Shown piece by piece: positions 43,274 through 51,081 of a stretch of 64,000 nt of DNA (position 1 is the stretch's first letter; each line of letters opens with the position of its first letter). The notes beneath the pieces are model-generated. The model saw only the letters and a program-made list of their open reading frames with translations. It ran no database searches and was not told where the DNA came from. The translations under genes were made by a program, and so were the position numbers. The DNA comes from Conexibacter woesei DSM 14684 (GTDB lineage Bacteria > Actinomycetota > Thermoleophilia > Solirubrobacterales > Solirubrobacteraceae), in the NCBI RefSeq assembly GCF_000025265.1, contig NC_013739.1, forward strand, positions 4,946,001 to 5,010,000, written 5' to 3'.

Positions 43274-44005
43274 ATGCGAGCGACGCTGTACACCCTCTCG
43301 ATCTCGAACCCCGGCCACAGCGCGCGCCTGATGCTGGCGTACAAGGGCGTCGAGACGAAGGCCGTCGATCTGCTGCCGGGCATGCACCCGCTGCTGCTGT
43401 GGCTGCTCGGCTTCCGTCGCGGCACGGTGCCGGCGATGAAGCTCGGGGGCCGCCGCGTCGAGGGCTCGCTGGAGGTCGCGCAGGCGCTCGACCGGGCCGT
43501 CCCGGAACCGCCGCTCTACCCGTCCGACCCGGCGCGGCGGGCCGCCGTCGAGCAGGCCGAGCGGTGGGGCGAGGCCGATCTGCAGGGCGTGCCGCGACGG
43601 ATCGCCCGCTACGCGCTCGCGCACGACACCGACCTGCGCACGTGGCTCGCGCGCGACATCGCCAGACTGCCGCTGCCGCGTGCGGTGGCGATCGCCAACG
43701 CGCCCGTCGCCCGCGTGCTGGCGGCGCGCGTCGGCGCGAACGAGGCCGGCGCCCGCGCCGCGCTCGCCGGTCTGCCGGCGACGCTCGACCACGTCGACGC
43801 ACTGCTCGCCGACGGCACGATCGGCGGCGAGCAGCCGAACGCGGCGGACTTTCAGATCGCCCCGAGCGTGCGGCTGCTCGCAGCGATCCCGGAGCTTGCC
43901 GACGCGCTCGCGGCGCGTCCGTGCGACGCGTGGGCGCGCGGGATCCTGCCGGACCTGCCGTCGATGCCGCGCTCGCGCGTCACGTCAGAGCTGACGCGCA
44001 CCTGA
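43274..44005 (+). CDS. Glutathione S-transferase-like protein
   Basis: A 243-residue protein with an N-terminal thioredoxin-like domain (ATLYTLSISNPGHSARLMLAYKG, then RRGTVPAMKLGGRRVEGSLEVAQAL, with the cis-proline in TVPAM) and a C-terminal all-helical domain (DGTIGGEQPNAADFQIAPSVRLL). This is the GST layout. Serine occurs where the active residue is expected. Actinobacteria generally lack glutathione, so the thiol partner could be mycothiol, ergothioneine or none. It is convergent with the sigma factor gene. Confidence 0.82.
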   Translation: MRATLYTLSISNPGHSARLMLAYKGVETKAVDLLPGMHPLLLWLLGFRRGTVPAMKLGGRRVEGSLEVAQALDRAVPEPPLYPSDPARRAAVEQAERWGEADLQGVPRRIARYALAHDTDLRTWLARDIARLPLPRAVAIANAPVARVLAARVGANEAGARAALAGLPATLDHVDALLADGTIGGEQPNAADFQIAPSVRLLAAIPELADALAARPCDAWARGILPDLPSMPRSRVTSELTRT

Positions 44006-44010
44006 ACGGA

Positions 44011-44038
44011 GAAGGGCCCCGGCGAACCGGGACCCTTC
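44011..44038. terminator. Strong bidirectional hairpin
   Basis: GAAGGGCCCCGG-CGAA-CCGGGACCCTTC: a 12-bp stem with one mismatch closed by a CGAA tetraloop, between the converging GST-like and sigma factor genes. It is the clearest terminator-like hairpin in the window; the sequence after it (GTACGAGAAACG) has no T-run on the plus strand. Confidence 0.7.
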
Positions 44039-44072
44039 GTACGAGAAACGGGGTGTGTCCGCCGCGCGGGGT

Positions 44073-45176
44073 CTACGCGACGTCGCGGAGCTTCTGCGCC
44101 TCCGCGAGCGACTGCAGCTTCTTGAGCGACTGGTTCTCGATCTGGCGGATCCGCTCGCGCGTGACGTTGAACGTGCGGCCGACCTCGTCGAGCGTGCGCG
44201 GATGCTCGCCGCCGAGGCCGTAGCGCAACTCCAGCACGCGGCGCTCGCGGTAGGAGAGGTTCTCGAGCGCCTCGCGAAGGGCTTCCTTCGTGAGGATCTC
44301 GGCAGCCCGCTCGTAGGGAGACTCCGCGCGCTCGTCGGCGATGAACTGGCCGAACTCGGACTCCTCCTCGTCGCCGACCGGCTTCTCCAGCGAGACCGGC
44401 GCCTGCGCGGAGCGCTTGATCGAGTCGACCTCCTCCGGGTCGATCCCCGTCACGTCGGCGATCTCCTCGGCGGTGGGCTCGCGGCCCAACTCCGTGACGA
44501 GCTTGCGCTCGGCACGGCCGATCTTGTTCAGCTTCTCGACGACGTGGACCGGGATGCGGATCGTGCGCGCCTTGTCGGCGAGCGCACGCGCGATCGCCTG
44601 GCGGATCCACCAGGTCGCGTAGGTCGAGAACTTGAAGCCCTTGCGGTAGTCGAACTTCTCCGCGGCGCGCACGAGGCCGAGCGTGCCCTCCTGGATCAGA
44701 TCGAGGAACGGCAGGCCCTGGTTGCGGTAGTTCTTCGCGATCGAGACGACGAGGCGAAGGTTCGACTCGACCATCTTCTGCTTCGCGTCGAGGTCGCCGC
44801 GCTCGATCCGCTTCGCGAGGTCGACCTCCTCCTGGGCGGTGAGCAGCCGCACCTTGCCGATGTCCTTCAGGAACAGCTGAAGGGAATCGGTCGTCATGTC
44901 GGGCTTGAGGTCGAGCGCGGTTCTCGCGCGGCGGCCGCGACGTCTGTCGGGCGCGCGTTCGACCTGGTTGCTCGCCGTCGTGGCCGGATCGATCTCCTCG
45001 ACGAGCTCGATCTCGGCTCTCTCGAGGAAGCCGTGCAGGTCCTCGACGTCCGACTCGTCGAGATCGAGCTCGCTGACCGCTCTCGCGATCTCGGCGTACG
45101 TCAGGACGCCGAGCTGCGTGCCGCGGTTGACGAGGCCCTTGATCTCTTCGAGTTCCTGAAGTTCAGCTACTGACAT
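44073..45176 (-). CDS. sigA: Principal-type RNA polymerase sigma factor (RpoD/SigA family)
   Basis: A 367-residue sigma-70. The N-terminal region 1.1-like part is short and acidic. Region 1.2 is [22 protein letters not shown]; region 2 carries the core- and -10-binding sequence [40 protein letters not shown] and AIARALADK; region 3 is [12 protein letters not shown]; region 4.2 is [20 protein letters not shown]. These are group 1/2 features; group 1 is most likely given completeness. Transcription starts from an excellent promoter (45287-45315) that contains a palindrome shared with the HxlR gene. The arginine linker (RRRGRRART) after region 1.1 is basic. No primase gene lies beside it. Confidence 0.93.
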   Translation of the reverse strand: MSVAELQELEEIKGLVNRGTQLGVLTYAEIARAVSELDLDESDVEDLHGFLERAEIELVEEIDPATTASNQVERAPDRRRGRRARTALDLKPDMTTDSLQLFLKDIGKVRLLTAQEEVDLAKRIERGDLDAKQKMVESNLRLVVSIAKNYRNQGLPFLDLIQEGTLGLVRAAEKFDYRKGFKFSTYATWWIRQAIARALADKARTIRIPVHVVEKLNKIGRAERKLVTELGREPTAEEIADVTGIDPEEVDSIKRSAQAPVSLEKPVGDEEESEFGQFIADERAESPYERAAEILTKEALREALENLSYRERRVLELRYGLGGEHPRTLDEVGRTFNVTRERIRQIENQSLKKLQSLAEAQKLRDVA

Positions 45177-45286
45177 CTGGTTCCGTTTCTCGTAGCGCGC
45201 GCCACCCCGTTCCGGCCCTCGGCGCGATCATCAGACGCTGGTCACCCGCATCGCGCGCGCACCATCGCCATCCAAACATGGGCAGG

Positions 45287-45315
45287 AGTCTAGCTACTTC
45301 ATTTTCTGAAGTCAA
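45287..45315 (-). promoter_or_regulatory. Sigma factor promoter TTGACT-N17-TAGACT
   Basis: On the minus strand the -35 TTGACT (45315-45310) and -10 TAGACT (45292-45287) are separated by exactly 17 bases. This leaves a leader of about 100 bases before the sigA ATG. The spacer is filled by the palindrome at 45296-45312. Confidence 0.75.
45296..45312. promoter_or_regulatory. Palindrome ACTTCA-TTTTC-TGAAGT inside the sigma factor promoter
   Basis: The arms are perfect and identical, with the same 5-base spacer, to the site at 42303-42319 before the HxlR gene. It lies between -35 and -10, so a bound dimer would block RNA polymerase. Confidence 0.7.
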
Positions 45316-45539
45316 CGCGTCGGCGCCAGTGGGGGCTACCAGCCCTGAGTCGGGCGTTTGTGCGCGCGCGGCGGACTTCCTCTACCTACTACGCAGAACG
45401 ACCACGAACGTTTCAAGTTGCGGCCAGATCTCCCAAGATCATCGGCTGGGCGCGACGGCGCTTGAGCGCTCCACTACCCGGCGCGATGGGCGACGCGCCG
45501 GGACTCGACGCGGCGCCGCGTTCCGCCGCCGCGGTTTCA
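45316..45539. other. Region without a recognised gene
   Basis: Between the sigma factor promoter and the riboswitch promoter I see no convincing coding frame or RNA gene. It is somewhat less GC-rich (for example around 45395-45445) and has short inverted pairs such as GGGGGCT-ACC-AGCCCT near 45331. Open frames here lack family motifs. Confidence 0.5.
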
Positions 45540-45545
45540 TATACT
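45540..45545 (+). promoter_or_regulatory. TATACT, probable -10 for the riboswitch-rlpA transcript
   Basis: TATACT lies about 7 bases before the predicted 5' edge of the riboswitch at 45552. No good -35 is visible. Confidence 0.5.
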
Positions 45546-45551
45546 GCCCGC

Positions 45552-45700
45552 CGCCACACGCCGAACGGTCATGCGTCCGACGCCTGACCGACGGGGGAAC
45601 CACTTGCGAGCCTCGGCTCGCGGGGGCGAATCGGTCGCAGCTCGGACCGTAGCGGTGCTTCGGCATCGCGAGCCCGTCAGCTCACCTCGTAGGCACCGGC
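45552..45700 (+). ncRNA. c-di-AMP riboswitch (ydaO/yuaA class)
   Basis: The conserved parts of this class appear in order: GCCGAA at the P1 edge, then ACGGGGGAACCACTTG, a GC stem, GGGGGCGAATC, a variable stem, GAGCCCGTCAGCTCACCTC, and closing GTAGGC pairing back to GCC. The GGGGGAACCA and CCCGTCAGCT-ACCTCGTAGGC blocks are hallmark sequences. It ends about 10 bases before the rlpA ATG, so it could hide or expose the start, or act by termination. The class senses c-di-AMP and usually switches off wall-remodelling, potassium and osmolyte genes when the ligand binds. Confidence 0.9.
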
Positions 45701-45709
45701 ACCCCATCT

Positions 45710-46510
45710 ATGAGCCTTCGCTGCCGCCCTACCGCCGTGCTCGCCGCTGCCCTGCTCGCGGCCGCGCTGCCCTCCGCCCCCGCGTTCGCCGCCGCCACCA
45801 GCGGCGGCGCGTCCCCCGACGCGCCCGCGCCCACCGACGGCGAGACGACGGGCACCGGCGGCACGATCGCGGTCGGCACGCCGCTCGCGTCCGCCAGCGC
45901 GAACGGGATCACGATCACGTCGCGCTCCGCGGCGCTGCTCAAGCAGCGCGCGAACGTGACGGGCGTCGCGCCGGCCTCCCTCGGCCAGGTCCGCATCGAG
46001 CAGCTCGGCGCCGACGGCGCATGGACCGCGGTCACGACCGCGGCGGTCGCCGCGGACGGCGGCTTCAAGGCAACGTGGCGCCCCGGCGCGCTCGGCGCCC
46101 AGCAGCTGCGCGCGGTCGCCGCGACGAGCGCCTCGCGCGCCGCGGACGGCGCACCGCAGCTCGGCGTCACGGTCTACCGCCCGGGCGTCGCGAGCTGGTA
46201 CGGCCCGGGCTTCTACGGCGGCAAGACGGCGTGCGGCGTGAAGCTGACGAAGTCGACGCTCGGGCTCGCCCACAAGACGCTGCCGTGCGGCACGCAGGTG
46301 CAGGTGCTCTACCGCAACAAGACGCTGACCGTGCCCGTGATCGACCGCGGCCCGTTCATCAGCGGCCGCTCGTGGGACCTGACGAAGGCGACCCACACCG
46401 CGATCGGCGGCCTCGACGGCCTCGTCACGATCGGCGCGCTGCCGCTCGCCGACGCACCGCTGGTCAAGACGCCCTACCAGGCGCCGCCGACCTCCGGCAA
46501 GCGCTTCTAG
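45710..46510 (+). CDS. rlpA: RlpA-like double-psi beta-barrel protein
   Basis: A 266-residue secreted protein: signal peptide (AVLAAALLAAALPSAPAFAA), a low-complexity linker, a beta-rich region of about 100 residues, and a C-terminal double-psi barrel. The barrel has ASWYGPGFYGGKTACG, GLAHKTLPCGTQVQV, VPVIDRGPFISGRSWDLT, typical of RlpA and of Rpf-associated barrels; the catalytic-type aspartate in VIDRGPF is present. RlpA cleaves naked glycan strands in some bacteria, but many members only bind. Control by c-di-AMP fits a peptidoglycan-remodelling or resuscitation role. Confidence 0.9.
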   Translation: MSLRCRPTAVLAAALLAAALPSAPAFAAATSGGASPDAPAPTDGETTGTGGTIAVGTPLASASANGITITSRSAALLKQRANVTGVAPASLGQVRIEQLGADGAWTAVTTAAVAADGGFKATWRPGALGAQQLRAVAATSASRAADGAPQLGVTVYRPGVASWYGPGFYGGKTACGVKLTKSTLGLAHKTLPCGTQVQVLYRNKTLTVPVIDRGPFISGRSWDLTKATHTAIGGLDGLVTIGALPLADAPLVKTPYQAPPTSGKRF

Positions 46511-46520
46511 CCGGCGCTGC

Positions 46521-46536
46521 GCGCGCCGCGGCGCGC
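46521..46536. terminator. GC-rich hairpin between convergent rlpA and the GGDEF-like gene
   Basis: GCGCGCC-GC-GGCGCGC is a perfect palindrome, 10 bases after the rlpA stop and just before the stop of the convergent gene. No T-tract; terminator role is likely but unproven. Confidence 0.4.
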
Positions 46537-46547
46537 TCGACGCGCCG

Positions 46548-47987
46548 TCAGCGGACGAGACGCGGGCCGGACTGCCCGTCGTCGTCGGACTGCGGGATCG
46601 CCTCGCCGATCCGCACGCCGGCGGCCGTCGCGGCGAGCATCGCCTCCTCGGCGCGGTCGATCAGCGTCGGCCCGTCGCGGCCGTCCTCGCCATAGACGGC
46701 GAAGCCGATCGTCGCGGCGAGCGGCGCGCCGCGCCACGTCTCGCCGTGCTCGACGCCTGCGCCGATCCGCTCGGCCAGCGCGATCGCGCCGGCACGACCG
46801 ACGCCGGGCGCGATCACCCACGCGCGGCCCTGGTGGTCGGAGGCGACGAGATCCTGGCGGCGGATCGCACGGCGGACCGCCTGCGCCAGCCGGCCGTAGG
46901 GAACGCCCGCCTGGCCTTCCGGCGCGCTCGCGGCGACGCGGTCGGCGTCGACCAGCTCGACGCGCAGCAGCGCCAGCCCGCCGCCCTCGCGTTGGCAGCG
47001 GTCGATGTGGCGCTCCAGCGTCGCGATCCACAGGTCGCCGTCATCCATCGCCCCAGCCGCGCCGTGGCGCAGGTCGGCGTCGGGCCGCTGCGGCAGCTGC
47101 GTGACCGAGCCGTTGGGCGAGTCGGCCGCATCCGGCTGCCCTGCCCGCAGGTCATGGACCTCCGGCGCCGGCTCGCCGTAGGCCGGCTCCGCGAACGGCG
47201 CCGGTCCGCCGTTCGCCGGCTCCTCGCCGTGCGGCAGCGGCTCGTCCTCGCGCGGCGGCGGCGCGGCGGGCGGCGGCGCGGCGGGCGGCGGCGCGGCGGG
47301 CGGCGGCGCGGCGGGCGGCGGCGCGGCGGGCGGCGGCGCGGCGGCGGGCGGCGGGGAGGCGGCGGGCGCGGGCGGCCCAGCGGCTGGCGCGGCAGCCGGC
47401 GGCGGCGCAGGGGGCGCGGCGGCTGGCGGCAGCCCCGCGGTGGCTGGCGGCGGCGCGGCGTGCGGCGCCGGCGGCCCAGCGGCTTGCGCGGCAGCTGGCG
47501 GCGCCGCGGCGACGGCCGGCACGGCTGTCGCGACGGCGGTGCCGGTCACGACGGCGGTGACCTCGCCGAGGCGGTCGGCGAGCGCGCGGACGGTGGCGGC
47601 GTCAGCGGAGGCGGGCGTGTCGAGCGCGGCGGCCCAGATGCACGCGCGCAGCGCGTCGACCGCGGCGACGGTCGCGGCGGCGTCGCCCGGGCCGGCGCCG
47701 GCGAGCGGGCCGATGCGGCCGGCGAGCGCGGCGAGGTCGCCGTCGGGGCGCAGGCGGTCGAGCTCGACGTCGGAGCCGAGCGCGCGCACGACCGCGTTGC
47801 AGAGCGCGGGACCCTCGGCCGCGAGCGCCGCAGCCGGGATCGCGCCGACGGCGTCGAGCGGAGCACGCTCGAGCAGCAGCAGCAGCCATCCCTTGGCAAT
47901 CGTCTGAGCGCGCCCCGCAAGCGGCTCGACCGTCCCCCAGCCGATGGGTTCGGGCCGATGAGGACGGGGCGTCCTCGAATCCGTCAT
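46548..47987 (-). CDS. Degenerate GGDEF-domain protein with long Pro/Ala linker
   Basis: A 479-residue protein in three parts: an N-terminal helical domain of about 150 residues (IGWGTVEPLAGRAQTIAKGW onward), a proline/alanine linker of about 100 residues including repeated APPPA units, and a C-terminal domain that follows the GGDEF fold (IDRCQREGGGLALLRVELVDADRV, YGRLAQAVRRAIRRQDLVAS, IGFAVYGEDG, LIDRAEEAMLAA). The GGDEF signature itself is absent: the site reads SDHQGRAWVIAPG, so cyclase activity is unlikely. It may bind a nucleotide or act as scaffold. Start chosen at ATG 47987 rather than a GTG at 48029. It is divergent from moeA. Confidence 0.75.
   Translation of the reverse strand: MTDSRTPRPHRPEPIGWGTVEPLAGRAQTIAKGWLLLLLERAPLDAVGAIPAAALAAEGPALCNAVVRALGSDVELDRLRPDGDLAALAGRIGPLAGAGPGDAAATVAAVDALRACIWAAALDTPASADAATVRALADRLGEVTAVVTGTAVATAVPAVAAAPPAAAQAAGPPAPHAAPPPATAGLPPAAAPPAPPPAAAPAAGPPAPAASPPPAAAPPPAAPPPAAPPPAAPPPAAPPPAAPPPREDEPLPHGEEPANGGPAPFAEPAYGEPAPEVHDLRAGQPDAADSPNGSVTQLPQRPDADLRHGAAGAMDDGDLWIATLERHIDRCQREGGGLALLRVELVDADRVAASAPEGQAGVPYGRLAQAVRRAIRRQDLVASDHQGRAWVIAPGVGRAGAIALAERIGAGVEHGETWRGAPLAATIGFAVYGEDGRDGPTLIDRAEEAMLAATAAGVRIGEAIPQSDDDGQSGPRLVR
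47262..47345. repeat. 15-bp tandem repeat (APPPA codons)
   Basis: About five copies of the unit GGCGGCGCGGCGGGC in direct tandem encode the APPPA linker of the degenerate GGDEF protein. Unit length is a multiple of three, so copy-number change keeps the frame. Confidence 0.8.
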
Positions 47988-48046
47988 CTCCGTGTCTATA
48001 CCAGTGCGCGAGGACGCGTGCACGCACATGTGGACACAATGGACCC

Positions 48047-49237
48047 GTGTCCAGAGTCCTCATACCCATCTCACGCGCTCGCGAACAGGTGCTCGCCGCG
48101 ACCGTCCGGCTGGCCGCCGAGCCCGTCCCGCTTGGGATCGCGCTCGGTCGCGTGCTCGCGGAGGACGTCGTCGCCGCGACCGACCTGCCGCCGTTCGGAA
48201 ATTCGGCCATGGACGGGTTCGCGGTCCGACACGACGCGTCCAGCGGTGCGCTGCGGATCGTCGGCGAATCGCGCGCCGGCACGCCCGCGCCGCTCGCCGT
48301 CGGCCCGTACGAGGCGATCCGCATCTCGACCGGCGCGCCGCTGCCCGACGGCGCCGACGCCGTCGTCCCGGTCGAGGACGCGCGCGAGGAGGACGGCACC
48401 GTCACCGCGACCGCCGCGGCACAAGCGGGCCAGCACGTCCGCCGCGCGGGCGACGACCTGCGCGCCGGGACCGTCGTGCTGCGCGCCGGCGACCGTCTCG
48501 GCGCCGCCGAGCTGGGCGTCGCCGTCGGCGCCGGCGCGGCCGAGCTCCTGTGCGCCCGCCGGCCTCGCGTCGCGATCGTCTGCACCGGCGACGAGCTGCG
48601 CGCCCCCGGCGAGCCGCTCGGTCCCGGCGAGATCCACAACTCGAACGCACCAATGCTCGCTGCGCTCGCGCAGCAGGAGGGCGCCGAGCTGCTCGAGACC
48701 GTCGTCGTCGGCGACGACCGCGCCGCGACCGAGCGCGCCTTTGCGCAGGCGCTCGAACAGGCCGACCTCGTCGTCGCCTCCGGCGGGGTCTCCGTCGGCC
48801 CGCACGACCACGTCAAGCCGGCGCTCGCAGCGCTCGGCGTGCAGGAGAGCTTCTGGCGCGTCTCGCTCCAGCCGGGCAAGCCGACCTGGTTCGGCACGCG
48901 CGGCGAACGGCTCGTGCTCGGGCTGCCCGGCAACCCGGTCTCGTCCTATGTCACGTTCGTGCTGTTCGCGCGGCCCGCGCTGCGCGCGCTTCAGGGCGCG
49001 GCCGCGCTGCCGCCCCGCGCGAGCGCCCGTCTGACGAGATCGCTCCCGCGCCGCTTCCGCGAGCAGGCCGTGCGCGTCGCGCTCTCCGAGCAGACTGGCA
49101 CGCTGCTCGCGACCCCGACAGGCCCGCAGCCGTCGCACATCACGGCGTCGCTGCTCGGCGCCGACGGCTTCGCGTTCGTGCCGCCCGGCGACGGCGAGCT
49201 GGCGGAGGGCGACGCGATCGAGGTCGAACGGATCTGA
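48047..49237 (+). CDS. moeA: Molybdopterin molybdotransferase MoeA
   Basis: A 396-residue enzyme that inserts molybdate into adenylylated molybdopterin. It has the MoeA N-terminal pattern (LGRVLAEDVVAATDLPPFGNSAMDGFAVR), ISTGAPLPDGADAVVPVED, the MoCF-binding block IVCTGDELRAPGEPL followed by SGGVSVGPHDHVKPAL, and the LPGNPVSSYVTF motif. C-terminal domain IV is complete. It starts at GTG 48047. Other cofactor genes and a molybdoenzyme are not in the window. The next gene starts 1 base after its stop. Confidence 0.95.
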   Translation: MSRVLIPISRAREQVLAATVRLAAEPVPLGIALGRVLAEDVVAATDLPPFGNSAMDGFAVRHDASSGALRIVGESRAGTPAPLAVGPYEAIRISTGAPLPDGADAVVPVEDAREEDGTVTATAAAQAGQHVRRAGDDLRAGTVVLRAGDRLGAAELGVAVGAGAAELLCARRPRVAIVCTGDELRAPGEPLGPGEIHNSNAPMLAALAQQEGAELLETVVVGDDRAATERAFAQALEQADLVVASGGVSVGPHDHVKPALAALGVQESFWRVSLQPGKPTWFGTRGERLVLGLPGNPVSSYVTFVLFARPALRALQGAAALPPRASARLTRSLPRRFREQAVRVALSEQTGTLLATPTGPQPSHITASLLGADGFAFVPPGDGELAEGDAIEVERI

Positions 49238-49238
49238 G

Positions 49239-50000
49239 ATGCGACGGCCGCCGGACGGGCACAATCCAGGGACCGTGGCCGTCTTCGCCGCCTTCGCCGC
49301 CGTCCTCGCCGCCGCTCTCGTCGCCGCCCGCCGCCGCGCGCGCCGCAGTTGGCCGGCGCGCGCCCGCGTCGTCAGCGCCGAGGACCACACGACGCTCGAC
49401 GACAACGGCGCCGTCCGCTCGACGCAGGCGGCCGACCTGACGCTGCCCCCGCACGAGCTGGAGCAGCTGTGGACGCCGGCGCAGCTGGAGCGGCTCGCGG
49501 CGACCTACTGGCGCTTCCTCTCGCGCGTGACGCTCGGGCTGATCCGCGTCGACTACAGCGAGACGCAGCGCACCGTCGTGCTGCTGCGCCAGCCGCTGCG
49601 GCTGCTGCGCTTCGGCGCGCCCGAGTACGCGATGGACGACACGCACGGGATCGTCCGCTGGCGGATCCAGGACGGGCTGCTGGTCGCGCGCGCGGGCCAT
49701 CACAGCGACGGCTATCTGCAGATCGACGTGCGCCGGTCCGATCCCGGCGACGGCCCTGCGGAGTCCACGAGGCTGCACGTCGAAGTCGAGGTGGCGAACT
49801 TCTATCCGTCGATCGCCCACTCGATCAGCCGGCACGTCTACCGCTGGACGCAGTCGTTCGTCCACGTGCTGGTGACGCACGGCTTCCTGCGCTCGCTCGC
49901 GCGGCTCGACCTCGCCGAGTCGCGCGTCGGTCGCTACGCGCCGCAGAGCCCGGCAGAGGTGCCGGACCCCGCGGACGCGGACGCGGTCGGTCAGCCGTAG
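49239..50000 (+). CDS. Hypothetical protein with N-terminal membrane helix
   Basis: A 253-residue protein that I do not recognise. An N-terminal hydrophobic segment (VAVFAAFAAVLAAALVAA) followed by RRRARR predicts one membrane helix with the remainder facing out or in. The rest resembles a start-domain-like alpha/beta fold: LEVEVANFYPSIAHSISRHVYRWTQ-like pattern near residues 188-215, and many conserved-looking aromatic and arginine positions. The ATG lies 1 base after the moeA stop, so it is probably co-transcribed, and an in-frame GTG at 49275 is an alternative start. It overlaps the convergent glpX by 10 bases. Confidence 0.7.
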   Translation: MRRPPDGHNPGTVAVFAAFAAVLAAALVAARRRARRSWPARARVVSAEDHTTLDDNGAVRSTQAADLTLPPHELEQLWTPAQLERLAATYWRFLSRVTLGLIRVDYSETQRTVVLLRQPLRLLRFGAPEYAMDDTHGIVRWRIQDGLLVARAGHHSDGYLQIDVRRSDPGDGPAESTRLHVEVEVANFYPSIAHSISRHVYRWTQSFVHVLVTHGFLRSLARLDLAESRVGRYAPQSPAEVPDPADADAVGQP

Positions 50001-50989
50001 CGCTCGCCGGTGATGTCGCGCAGCTTCGTGCGGTCGTGGCGCGCGTGGACACGGCGGACCGTGCCCGAGCGCGAGCGCATCACGAGCGACTCGGTCGTCG
50101 CGCCTCTGCCGCGGTAGCGGACGCCCTGCAGCACGTCGCCGTCGGTCACGCCGGTGGCGGAGAAGAAGACGTCGTCGCCCCAGCAGAGGTCGTTCGCGGT
50201 GAGGACTCTCGTGAGGTCGTAGCCGCCGTCGAGCGCGGCCTGTCTCTCGGTCTCGTCGCGCGGCCACAGGCGACCGAGCAGCTCGCCGCCCATGCACTTC
50301 AGCGCGGCGGCGGAGATGACGCCCTCCGGCGTGCCGCCGATCCCCCACAGCAGGTCGACCGGGGAGCGGTCGCTGACGGCGAGCAACGCGGCCGAGACGT
50401 CGCCGTCGGTGATCAGCTTGATCCGGCCGCCGGCGTCGCGCACCTCGCCGATCATGCCCTGATGACGCTCGCGGTCGAGCATCACGACCGTGACGTCGCC
50501 GACGCCCATCCCCTTGCGGTCGGCGATCAGCTTCAGCGTCTCGCCGATCGGGCGGTCGAGGTCGAGCAGGTCGGCGATCTCCTCCGCGCCGGCCATCTTC
50601 TCCATGTAGACGATCGGGCCCGGGTCGAACATCGTGCCGCGCTCGGCGAGCGCGATCACCGCGATCGCCGACGGCATTCCCAAGGCACAGAGGCGAGTGC
50701 CCTCGAGCGGGTCGACGGCGATGTCGACCTCGGGCGGCGAGCCGTCGCCGATCGTCTCGCCGTTGTAGAGCATCGGCGCCTCGTCCTTCTCGCCTTCGCC
50801 GATCACGACGGTGCCGTTCATCGGGACGGAGTCGAGCACGAAGCGCATCGCGTCGACCGCGGCCTGGTCGGCCGCCTCCTTGTCGCCGCGGCCGACGAGC
50901 CGGGCGGCCGCGAGCGCAGCAGCCTCGGTGACACGCGCAAGCTCGAGCGCGAGGTTGCGATCGGGACGGTCATGCTGAGTCGAAGTCAT
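49991..50989 (-). CDS. glpX: Class II fructose-1,6-bisphosphatase
   Basis: A 332-residue GlpX-type phosphatase of gluconeogenesis. [15 protein letters not shown] and [12 protein letters not shown] hold the metal-binding acidic residues; the lithium-sensitive-phosphatase fold continues with [23 protein letters not shown]. It converts fructose 1,6-bisphosphate to fructose 6-phosphate, which feeds the neighbouring tal/pgi enzymes. I start at ATG 50989; an upstream start at 51043 would add 18 unlike residues. No ribosome site is obvious. Confidence 0.95.
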   Translation of the reverse strand: MTSTQHDRPDRNLALELARVTEAAALAAARLVGRGDKEAADQAAVDAMRFVLDSVPMNGTVVIGEGEKDEAPMLYNGETIGDGSPPEVDIAVDPLEGTRLCALGMPSAIAVIALAERGTMFDPGPIVYMEKMAGAEEIADLLDLDRPIGETLKLIADRKGMGVGDVTVVMLDRERHQGMIGEVRDAGGRIKLITDGDVSAALLAVSDRSPVDLLWGIGGTPEGVISAAALKCMGGELLGRLWPRDETERQAALDGGYDLTRVLTANDLCWGDDVFFSATGVTDGDVLQGVRYRGRGATTESLVMRSRSGTVRRVHARHDRTKLRDITGERYG

Positions 50990-51067
50990 GTGGGGGACGG
51001 CGGTTCGGGAGTGTGAGGGCGCCGGAGCGGCGGACGCTACCACCGGCTACGGCACGCGTCCCGTGGG

Positions 51068-51073
51068 TAAGGT
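51068..51073 (+). promoter_or_regulatory. TAAGGT box, likely -10 of the RibD-like gene
   Basis: TAAGGT lies 8 bases before ATG 51082; no Shine-Dalgarno. Confidence 0.4.
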
Positions 51074-51081
51074 CCCGCCGG

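Noticed and set aside
45316-45539. Possible small gene or RNA in the longest gap
   Set aside because: Short open frames here have no family motif, no ribosome site and no promoter box in the right place; no tRNA-like cloverleaf could be drawn.
47262-47345. Regular GC-rich repeat, considered as a CRISPR-like array
   Set aside because: The units are contiguous 15-mers with no spacers and encode APPPA in frame, so this is a protein linker repeat.
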